Assembly (NCBI GenBank): GCA_041395525.1
Contig: JAWLAH010000007.1
Location: forward strand, 62,001-126,000
DNA: 64,000 nucleotides
Direction: 5' to 3'
From: CADEED01 sp020442965
GTDB taxonomy: Bacteria > Pseudomonadota > Gammaproteobacteria > Steroidobacterales > Steroidobacteraceae
Both the position numbers and the translations under genes were made by a program. Position 1 is the stretch's first letter; each line of letters begins with the position of its first letter. Positions 19,131-26,008 of this stretch are shown here, one piece after another. Under the pieces are notes generated by a model. The model was given only the letters and a program-made list of their open reading frames with translations, was not told the origin of the DNA and did not search any database.

Positions 19131-19739
19131 GTGACCAATCGTGCCAAGAACCTGCCGGCTGACGAACGCCGTGCGTTGACGGTCAAGACCGTCCTCGAGT
19201 TGGCCGGTTCACAAGTCCCGAGCAACATCACGACGGCCGCCATCGCGAACCGCATGCGGGTGACAGAAGGGGCGCTTTTCAGGCACTTCGCAAGCAAGGA
19301 CGCCATCTGGCAGTCAGTGATGGAGTGGGTCGCGGATCGTCTGCTGACGCGTTTGGATCGGGCTGTTGAAGGCATCGACTCGCCGCTGGCAGCGCTGCAG
19401 GCGATCTTCACGACGCACGTCGAATTCGTCGCGGAGCACCCCGGCGTGCCGAGGATGATGTTCGGCGAACTGCAGCAACCAAAATCGACGTTAGCCAAGC
19501 GTGTCGTGCGCAGCCTGTTGAAACAATACGCGCAGCGCTTGCATCGACTGATCGAGACGGGCAAGTCGCGCGGCGAGTTGCCTTTAGCGCTCGACACTGA
19601 AGCCGCCGCGATGCTCTTCATCGGCACGATCCAGGGCTTGGTGATGCAGGCACTACTCGCGGACGACGTGCAGCGCATACGCTGCGACGCGCCCCGGGTG
19701 TTTGCCGTTTATCGGCGCGGCCTCGTGAACGAGTCATGA
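19131..19739 (+). CDS. TetR-family transcriptional regulator
   Basis: TetR regulator of 202 residues: N-terminal helix-turn-helix (ITTAAIANRMRVTEGALFRHFASKDAIW, about residues 34-61) and a helical ligand-binding C-terminal domain. Start is GTG, chosen because it directly follows the palindromic operator and gives a standard N-terminus. Its stop overlaps the ATG of a truncated membrane-protein gene, a layout like TetR-RND efflux operons in which the regulator is first. The ligand is unknown. Since the adjacent target is broken, it may regulate distant genes or be a remnant. Confidence 0.9.
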   Translation: MTNRAKNLPADERRALTVKTVLELAGSQVPSNITTAAIANRMRVTEGALFRHFASKDAIWQSVMEWVADRLLTRLDRAVEGIDSPLAALQAIFTTHVEFVAEHPGVPRMMFGELQQPKSTLAKRVVRSLLKQYAQRLHRLIETGKSRGELPLALDTEAAAMLFIGTIQGLVMQALLADDVQRIRCDAPRVFAVYRRGLVNES

Positions 19740-19858
19740 AACTACCAGCTCTGCAAGGCCGCATCGTCGCGCTCGTGGCCGTGATGGTCCCGCTGTTAGC
19801 ACTCTTGATTCGTGACGGAGTCACTCACTGCGGAAGTCGGGCTCGGCAGAGGATTTGA
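19736..19858 (+). pseudogene. Stub of a membrane fusion protein (efflux) gene
   Basis: The ATG overlaps the TetR stop (ATGA). The 40-residue reading starts MKLPALQGRIVALVAVMV then PLLALLI, like the N-terminal anchor of HlyD/RND periplasmic adaptor proteins that often follow such TetR genes. It then departs into DGVTHCGSRARQRI and stops. No adaptor or RND pump sequence follows. I infer deletion of an efflux operon that left the first 75 or so bases; identification rests on a hydrophobic N-terminus and context only. Confidence 0.4.
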
Positions 19859-19913
19859 ATGACGAGCAGCGACCAGTTAGCGATCACCAGAGATAGAGTC
19901 AGGAGCACGCGGT

Positions 19914-20339
19914 ATGACAAGTCAGCGACGAACGAGCTTGGGCCTGCGGGCCATATCCCTGCTAACGGTGGCGTTCGGTCTACTAACGATCCGTGAAGGC
20001 GGGTCGATTCTGTTTGGAACCGAGGCGAGTCGCCTGGCGGCAGGCGACTATGTGCCGTTCGTGCTTTGGTTCAACTTCATCGCGGGCTTCGCGTATCTCA
20101 TTGCTGGCGTGGGGTTGTGGCTGCAGCGACGCTGGGCGGCCACGCTTTCGGTCATCATTCTCGCGGCAACCCTGCTGATTTTCGCTGCCTTCGGCCTACA
20201 CGTCTATCTGGGTGGAGCCTACGAACAACGTACGTTCGTCGCCATGAGCTTGCGGGCGATCGTATGGGCGGTGGTCGTGGCGCTTGTGTGGCGCGGGCCC
20301 TTGAGCGGTCGGATCAACCGCTCGAGAACGCAATTGTGA
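19914..20339 (+). CDS. Small integral membrane protein of unknown function
   Basis: 141 residues with about four transmembrane segments: around 10-30, 46-68 (FVLWFNFIAGFAYLIAGVGLWL), 72-95 (AATLSVIILAATLLIFAAFGL) and 107-126 (AIVWAVVVALVW). The ends are basic. I do not recognise a named family. The ATG follows a GGAGCACGCGGT stretch. It lies between the efflux stub and the LpxR-like gene with no overlap to either, and nothing shows a functional link. Confidence 0.7.
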   Translation: MTSQRRTSLGLRAISLLTVAFGLLTIREGGSILFGTEASRLAAGDYVPFVLWFNFIAGFAYLIAGVGLWLQRRWAATLSVIILAATLLIFAAFGLHVYLGGAYEQRTFVAMSLRAIVWAVVVALVWRGPLSGRINRSRTQL

Positions 20340-20376
20340 ATAGCACGTTCCAGGTGCAACCGACGGAGGTCTGGCC

Positions 20377-21531
20377 ATTCGCACGCCGATTCTCACGTTC
20401 GTACTGACGGCCGTATGTCTTGCACCAGTGGACTCTCTGGCGCTGGGTGACGGGGTCGCCGCGGCAGCAGAGTGTCAAGCGAAAGACGTTATCAAGTTCC
20501 GAGGTGCGACTGCGAGGCTGGAGAACGACCTATTCGTCGGTACCGACCAGAACTACACCAACGGCTTCGCATTGTCGTTCCTGTCGCACGACATGGTGGA
20601 CAGGCCGCAGCCTGACTGCCTGCCGCTTCCGGTTCGCCTGCATGCTCGAGTGATCCAATTCCTGAATCCTGGCTACTGGGCCGAGGCTGAGAACTCCGCG
20701 ACTACGCAGAATGTGGTGGTGAAGTTTGGCCAGTCCATGTACACCCCCGAGGAGTTCTCACGTACCGATTTGATTCCCGATGATCGACCGTACGCAGGAT
20801 TGCTTTACTTCGGCGCGTCCTGGAACCACAGGCGGCGTGCGCCAACAGCCAATCTGGAAGTTCTCGACACGCGCGAGTTCACGCTGGGAGTCATTGGCCC
20901 ATGGTCGTTGGCCGAGAAGACCCAGAACGTTGTGCATGATGTTGTTGGTGCGGACAGGTTTCTCGGTTGGCGCCATCAGCTGAAGAATGAACCGGCGGTG
21001 CAGCTGGCGTTCGACCGGAAATTCAGGGCCTATCGCGACACGGGTGCTGTGATCCCCGGCTTTTCCGTCGATTCGATCCACTCACTCGGATTGCGCCTCG
21101 GGAACATCGAAACGGCTGCAACACTGGCCCTTGAGGGGCGCATTGGCTGGAATCTGCCGAATGACTTCGGCAGCTACCCGATCAGGCCTGGCGCCGAGAA
21201 TCGCCCACCCTCGGCCACGTCGATCCGCAGTGGCGCTCGCGGGGCCGACCGCGCGAACCGCAGCCCGCGGCCCGGTGTTCACTTGTTTGCTGTCGTCGAG
21301 ACAAAACTCGTTGCGTACGATTTTTCGCTCGATGGGAACCTGTTCCGCTCGAGCCACGCAGTGACTCGTCGGCCCTGGGTCGCTCAAGCGGCAGTCGGTG
21401 CGACCGTGCATGGCCATTTGGCGGGCCACGGTGTCAGGTTGGCCGTCATGCGTGTCTATCGCTCGCGTGAATTCGATGGGCAGCAAACGAACCAGACTTA
21501 CGGGTCCGCGGCGTTGAGCGTTGAGTTCTAA
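20377..21531 (+). CDS. LpxR-like lipid A deacylase / DUF2219 outer-membrane protein (non-ATG start)
   Basis: The mature part has the LpxR (DUF2219) hallmarks: ENDLFVGTDQNYTNGFALSF with the N-D and T-D-x-x-Y-T-N-G motifs, then DLIPDDRPYAGLLYFGASW. In Salmonella LpxR removes the 3'-acyloxyacyl chain of lipid A from an outer-membrane barrel. The reading from GTG (20428) lacks a signal peptide. Extending 17 codons gives RTPILTFVLTAVCLAPVDSLA, a plausible signal, starting at ATT placed seven bases after a GGAGG. I therefore prefer ATT (or a miscalled ATG). Length about 384 residues. Enzymatic activity is inferred from family. Confidence 0.8.
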   Translation: MRTPILTFVLTAVCLAPVDSLALGDGVAAAAECQAKDVIKFRGATARLENDLFVGTDQNYTNGFALSFLSHDMVDRPQPDCLPLPVRLHARVIQFLNPGYWAEAENSATTQNVVVKFGQSMYTPEEFSRTDLIPDDRPYAGLLYFGASWNHRRRAPTANLEVLDTREFTLGVIGPWSLAEKTQNVVHDVVGADRFLGWRHQLKNEPAVQLAFDRKFRAYRDTGAVIPGFSVDSIHSLGLRLGNIETAATLALEGRIGWNLPNDFGSYPIRPGAENRPPSATSIRSGARGADRANRSPRPGVHLFAVVETKLVAYDFSLDGNLFRSSHAVTRRPWVAQAAVGATVHGHLAGHGVRLAVMRVYRSREFDGQQTNQTYGSAALSVEF

Positions 21532-21769
21532 GTGTCCGCGGTATGCGGGTCTCAGTTGGCGGCTAACACGCATCGCGCTAGGTTCTATTACGGACTGCGA
21601 AGGCTTGAATTGAGGCCGCATAATTTTCGGGTGCTGATGCACGCCGCGGGCGCAGGCTGGCATCGAACGCCCGGTGCCGCCATTGATCGTTTCGTAGCGC
21701 TCTTCACCCGATGACCCGCGTCGCAAAAGCAGCGCAGTTGTCCGATCGGGTCTGACAAGGAAATTCGCC

Positions 21770-22087
21770 ATGAAGTCGTTGCCCCCCACTCTCGTTGCGC
21801 TGATGGCAGCGTCGGCGCTGCTGGCGAGTCAGGCCACGCTCGCGCAGACTGCGATCAGCCCGCCTGGCCGGTTGCTTGCCTCTAACTGCTTTCAGTGCCA
21901 CGGCACCAACGGCAAGGGCCCCGGGTTCGACAAACTGGCTGGCAAATCGGCGCGCAAGCTGTTCCAGGAGATGAAGAAATATCAGTCGGGCGAAGAGGGC
22001 GACGGCATCATGGCGCGCCACGCGATGGGCTATAGCGACGCCCAATTGCGCGAACTCAGCCAGTGGCTTTCTGAGCAGCGACGCTAA
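21770..22087 (+). CDS. Class I c-type cytochrome (sulfide dehydrogenase cytochrome subunit candidate)
   Basis: 105 residues: signal peptide 1-26 (ending ATLAQ), one heme site C40-F-Q-C43-H44, and a probable axial methionine in IMARHAMGY near residue 80. It resembles single-heme c553/FccA-like cytochromes exported to the periplasm. The next gene, 12 bases on, encodes a flavocytochrome c sulfide dehydrogenase flavoprotein, so the two probably form a sulfide:cytochrome c oxidoreductase. It follows an AAGGAAATT ribosome site. Confidence 0.9.
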   Translation: MKSLPPTLVALMAASALLASQATLAQTAISPPGRLLASNCFQCHGTNGKGPGFDKLAGKSARKLFQEMKKYQSGEEGDGIMARHAMGYSDAQLRELSQWLSEQRR

Positions 22088-22099
22088 GAGGGCCTGAGC

Positions 22100-23353
22100 A
22101 TGGATCGACGATTTTTTCTCTGGACCGCGGCGTCGGCCTTGGCCACGCTTCCTGCAACTGGGCGTGGAGCGGTGCCGACCGGGTCGGCGAAAGCCCGCGT
22201 GCTAGTCGTTGGCGGGGGCATGGCGGGCGCCAGCGTGGCCAAGTACCTGCGAATGTGGGGTGATTCGGTCGACGTCACGCTGATCGAGCGCGAGGCGACT
22301 TACACGTCTAGCATCATGAGCAACTTGGTGCTCACCGGGCAACGGACATTGCCGAGCCTGACCTACCGCTACGACACATTGCAGCGGCGCCATGGTGTGC
22401 GCTTGATCGTTGATGACGTGCTCGAAATCGATCCGGTCGCTACCTCGATCAAGCTGGCATCAGGCAAGCGCCTGGTTGCGGACCGCGTCATTCTGGCGCC
22501 AGGCATCGATTTCGACCCCGTGCCCGGCTTGGGCGAATCGAGCGAGATGCCGCATGCGTGGCGAGCGGGACCGCAAACCACTTTGCTCGCGAAACAACTG
22601 GCAGCGTTGCCGGCAGGTGGAGTTGTCGCTATCACCGTACCGAAGATGCCCTATCGCTGTCCGCCGGGGCCGTACGAACGCGCCTGCCTGATCGCGGACT
22701 GGCTGAAAGAGAAAAAGCCGCGTGCCAAGCTGATTCTGCTCGATGCCAATTCCGACATCGCAGTGGAAAAGGAGAACTTCCAGCGAGCATTCACCGAACT
22801 CTATGGCGACATCATCGAATATCGCAACGGTGTTGAAATCGCGTCAGTCGATCCAGGACGGAAGACACTCGCGACCAACGGTGGCCCGATTCATGCCGAC
22901 GTCGTCAATCTGATACCGCAGCAACGGGCGGCCGCATTGGTGGCAAAAACTGGCTTGGCGACCGACAAGCAAGCACGCTTTGCGCCAGTCGACGTTCTCA
23001 GCTACGCGAGTTCCGCCGCGCCGACGGTGCACGTAATCGGCGATGCGTGCGCGACCACGCAGCCCATGGCCGGGCAGATGGCCAATCAGCAGGCCAAGGT
23101 CTGCGCCGACGCATTGACACGCATTTTTGCGGGCCATGAACCCGATGTGGCTCCCGTGACGAATTCCGCCTGCTATTCGACCATCACCCGCAGTGAAGCG
23201 GGCTGGATGACCGCAGTGTTTCAATATGACCCTGCGGCCCACGTCATGAAACCGATGGCCGCAGCCTCAGCGGCGTCGCAAGGCTGGACGCGGGAGAACT
23301 TCAAGCAGATGAGCAAGTGGTTCGATGCACTCATGGCGGACACGTTCGCTTGA
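22100..23353 (+). CDS. fccB: Flavocytochrome c sulfide dehydrogenase flavoprotein (FccB/SoxF-like)
   Basis: 417 residues with a twin-arginine-like leader (MDRRFFLWTAASALATLPAT), an FAD-binding motif VLVVGGGMAGASVAKYL (34-50) and the C-terminal FCSD flavin-binding domain. Candidate redox cysteines C187 (MPYRCPPGPYERAC) and C358 (TNSACYSTI) are spaced like the reactive pair of Allochromatium FccB. It oxidises sulfide in the periplasm and passes electrons to the adjacent cytochrome. No other sox or sqr gene is in the window, so detoxification rather than full lithotrophy is possible. Confidence 0.92.
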   Translation: MDRRFFLWTAASALATLPATGRGAVPTGSAKARVLVVGGGMAGASVAKYLRMWGDSVDVTLIEREATYTSSIMSNLVLTGQRTLPSLTYRYDTLQRRHGVRLIVDDVLEIDPVATSIKLASGKRLVADRVILAPGIDFDPVPGLGESSEMPHAWRAGPQTTLLAKQLAALPAGGVVAITVPKMPYRCPPGPYERACLIADWLKEKKPRAKLILLDANSDIAVEKENFQRAFTELYGDIIEYRNGVEIASVDPGRKTLATNGGPIHADVVNLIPQQRAAALVAKTGLATDKQARFAPVDVLSYASSAAPTVHVIGDACATTQPMAGQMANQQAKVCADALTRIFAGHEPDVAPVTNSACYSTITRSEAGWMTAVFQYDPAAHVMKPMAAASAASQGWTRENFKQMSKWFDALMADTFA

Positions 23354-23405
23354 GACGAGACCCGAAGCCACGGAATGATTAGTTAGATCGCGATTCGTCG
23401 TGGCG

Positions 23406-24356
23406 CTAGCGGCTGCGGTGGCTCCGTGCTGAACGCGCGGTCGCGAAGTCATCATGGAGTCGGCGCAGCCGCCGATAACTCTCGTAGCGCCTCGCGTTGA
23501 GGCGACCGCCGGCGACCGCCGCTTGCACCGCGCAATTCGGTTCCTGCAAATGGCGGCAATCCTGGAATCGGCACGCCGGCGCCAGACGCGCGATTTCGGG
23601 GAAACCCAGAGTTGTCTGTTCGATATGCTCAAGCGTCGGCGCGAAGTCGCGAACCCCGGGCGAATCGATCAGCCAGCTGTTCGCATCCAGTTCGAAGGCG
23701 CGCGAGGCCGTGGTCGTATGCCGACCTTCGTCGTCGCGCGTGAGCTCGCCGGTCTTGACGTCTTGACTCGGTGCGAGCGCGGCGACGAGCGACGACTTGC
23801 CGACGCCAGACTGGCCTACCAATGCGCTGGTTGCGGCCCGCAGCAGCGCTTGAACCTTCTCGAGATGCAATCCCGTTGCTGCCGAGCAGCGCGTAATCGG
23901 ATAGCCGGCAGCTTGGTACGCGGCCGCGTCGGATATTGGCAACGCGTTGTTTGGCAGATCCGACTTGTTAACGACGATGTGACCACGGATACCCGCAGCC
24001 GTGGCAGCGCATAGGTAGCGATCGAGCACGAACAGATCTGGTGTCGGCTCGGTGGCTATGACGACCAGCAATTGGGTGAGATTCGCCGCGACCGGCTCGC
24101 TGACGCCCCGCAGATTGGCGCGCGCGAGGAGCGTGCTGCGGGGTAGCACTGCACTGATGACGATTTCATCGTGCGTCGCGTCGTATTCACAGCTGACACG
24201 GTCACCACAGACGATCGACAATTTTCGCCCACGCGGCCGCGCGGCGTGCCGCTCGCCCGCGCGGTCGCGAACCTCGAACCGTCGGCCATATGCTGCGACG
24301 ACGCGGGCTTCGAACAACTCGACTCTGGTGGCCTTGGCAGGTTTCTCGGTAGGCAT
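23406..24356 (-). CDS. rsgA: Ribosome small subunit-dependent GTPase RsgA (YjeQ)
   Basis: 316 residues with the circularly permuted GTPase order: N-terminal OB-fold, NKSD (G4) at about 119, then the P-loop GQSGVGKSSLVAALAP (G1) and DSPGVRDF (G3). The C-terminal zinc site is in CRFQDCRHLQEPNC. RsgA helps mature the 30S subunit. It diverges from orn, the common gammaproteobacterial pairing. ATG start with the conserved EARVVAAYGRRFEV N-terminus. Confidence 0.95.
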   Translation of the reverse strand: MPTEKPAKATRVELFEARVVAAYGRRFEVRDRAGERHAARPRGRKLSIVCGDRVSCEYDATHDEIVISAVLPRSTLLARANLRGVSEPVAANLTQLLVVIATEPTPDLFVLDRYLCAATAAGIRGHIVVNKSDLPNNALPISDAAAYQAAGYPITRCSAATGLHLEKVQALLRAATSALVGQSGVGKSSLVAALAPSQDVKTGELTRDDEGRHTTTASRAFELDANSWLIDSPGVRDFAPTLEHIEQTTLGFPEIARLAPACRFQDCRHLQEPNCAVQAAVAGGRLNARRYESYRRLRRLHDDFATARSARSHRSR

Positions 24357-24452
24357 TTATCCGGGGATCAGGTCAACGGCGCCGCGACGACTATCGGTGA
24401 CGCTCTGTTAGAATGCTACTTTGCCAGAAGAGCTGCGGCCGTGCGCCGCTGA

Positions 24453-25040
24453 ATGCCGATGCACTCTGAACAAGCACCCCGTAGCGACCTACTGATCTGG
24501 ATCGATCTGGAGATGTCCGGGCTGCAGCCCGAAACGGATGTCATTATCGAGATCGCAACCTTGGTAACCGACCAAGACCTGGCGGTGATCGCCGAGGGCC
24601 CGGTGCTGGCGATTCACCAACCAGACGAGCTGCTTGCGGCCATGGATGACTGGAATCGCAAGACGCATGGCGCCACCGGGCTCATTGACCGTATCCGTGC
24701 GAGCGATGTCACGACGGCTGTCGCCGAGTCGCGCACGTTGGCCTTTCTCAGTCGACATCTCGCAGCAGGTGCCTCGCCGATGTGCGGCAACAGTATCTGT
24801 CAGGATCGACGGTTTCTCGCGCGCCAGATGCCACAGCTGGAACAGTTCTTCCACTACCGTAATCTCGACGTCAGCACCTTGAAGGAACTTGCGCGCCGTT
24901 GGGCGCCGCGGGTGCTCGACGGCGTGGTGAAAGAAGGTCGCCACGTCGCGCTCGATGACATTCGCGATTCTATCGCGGAGTTGCAGCACTATCGTCGTCA
25001 CTTGTTTGCGCCGGCCTATGCTGGATCGAGTGCCGGTTGA
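24453..25040 (+). CDS. orn: Oligoribonuclease
   Basis: DEDDh 3'-5' exoribonuclease of 195 residues that finishes RNA decay by hydrolysing short oligoribonucleotides and pGpG. Motif 1 LIWIDLEMSGLQPETDVIIEIA carries the D and E. The NSICQDRRFLARQMP region and the HVALDDIRDSIAEL motif (with the catalytic H and D) are present. The stop overlaps the TTG start of the next gene. It diverges from rsgA across about 96 bases. Confidence 0.96.
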   Translation: MPMHSEQAPRSDLLIWIDLEMSGLQPETDVIIEIATLVTDQDLAVIAEGPVLAIHQPDELLAAMDDWNRKTHGATGLIDRIRASDVTTAVAESRTLAFLSRHLAAGASPMCGNSICQDRRFLARQMPQLEQFFHYRNLDVSTLKELARRWAPRVLDGVVKEGRHVALDDIRDSIAELQHYRRHLFAPAYAGSSAG

Positions 25041-26008
25041 CGGCGCCTGACGTTCCCGATTTCGACGCGGTGATCGCGGCCGCCGGCAGTATCTGCGGGC
25101 ACGTTCTGCTTACGCCGATGATGCGCTCCGATCGATTTGATACACGCGTCGGCGCGCAAGTGTTCTTCAAGTGCGAGAACCTGCAGATCGGCGGATCATT
25201 CAAGTTGCGCGGTGCTACCAACGCGATCAGGCAACTCGACCCGGCGCGCGCTTCGGTCGTGGCGACACATTCTTCAGGCAATCACGGCACAGCGATCGCG
25301 CTGGCCGCCCGGGCGCGTGGTATGCGCTCGATCATCGTCATGCCGCGCGACTCGGCGCAGACGAAACTCGCAGCCGTGAAGTCCGCGGGTGCCGATATCG
25401 TGTTGTGCGACCCCGGTACCGCGGCCCGTGAGGCGGCGCTGACGCAGCTGTTGCAACGTCAGCCGGCCGCGGTCGTGCACCCCTTCGATGATGAGCGCGT
25501 CATCGCAGGGCAGGGAACTGCTGCGCTCGAGTTGTTAGTTGAGGTGCCGGGGATCGACTGCGTCGTGGCGCCCGTGGGCGGTGGCGGATTGATCGGCGGT
25601 ACCGCGCTCGCTGCCAAAGGGATCGGATCGGGCATCCGCGTGGTCGCGGCCGAGCCAGCGATGGCCGATGACGCGTTTCGATCATTCAAGAGCGGCGCGC
25701 GCCAAAGTGCCGGTGTGCCCGATACGATTGCCGACGGCCTGCGCGGCTCGATCGGGGTGCGCAATTTTTCGCTCTTGCGGAATTATGTTGACGATGTCGT
25801 GACTGTTAGCGAAGCAGCGATCGTCGCGGCGATGCGCACGGTGCTGGAAGACCTGAAGCTGTTGATCGAGCCCTCCGCGGCCGTTGCGGTAGCGGCTGTG
25901 CTTGGTGCGCAGCTGGGTTCTGGTGCAACTCGCATCGGTGTCGTTCTATCGGGCGGCAATGTTGACTTGGGTCGCTGCCCGTTTCTCGCCGGCGATCAAC
26001 TCACTTAG
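25037..26008 (+). CDS. PLP-dependent threonine/serine dehydratase family enzyme
   Basis: Fold type II PLP enzyme of 323 residues. The Schiff-base lysine is K56 in GGSFKLRGA. The glycine-rich phosphate loop is PVGGGGLIGG and SSGNHGTA is the substrate loop. There is no C-terminal ACT or regulatory domain, so it is closer to catabolic threonine dehydratase or serine racemase than to IlvA. Which amino acid it deaminates or racemises cannot be told. The TTG start overlaps the orn stop. Its 3' end overlaps the end of opposing ppsA by eight bases. Confidence 0.9.
   Translation: MTAPDVPDFDAVIAAAGSICGHVLLTPMMRSDRFDTRVGAQVFFKCENLQIGGSFKLRGATNAIRQLDPARASVVATHSSGNHGTAIALAARARGMRSIIVMPRDSAQTKLAAVKSAGADIVLCDPGTAAREAALTQLLQRQPAAVVHPFDDERVIAGQGTAALELLVEVPGIDCVVAPVGGGGLIGGTALAAKGIGSGIRVVAAEPAMADDAFRSFKSGARQSAGVPDTIADGLRGSIGVRNFSLLRNYVDDVVTVSEAAIVAAMRTVLEDLKLLIEPSAAVAVAAVLGAQLGSGATRIGVVLSGGNVDLGRCPFLAGDQLT

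Noticed and set aside
21532..21769. Short plus-strand frame between the lpxR-like gene and the cytochrome gene.
   Set aside because: Composition is shadow-like with no family, no ribosome site and no conserved motif; the stretch appears to be plain intergenic DNA.
19131..23353. A mobile genomic island carrying TetR, LpxR and FccAB.
   Set aside because: No integrase, flanking repeats, tRNA junction or change in base composition was seen at its borders.
23454..24014. Long plus-strand open frame of 186 residues.
   Set aside because: It lies antisense to rsgA, whose motifs are unambiguous.
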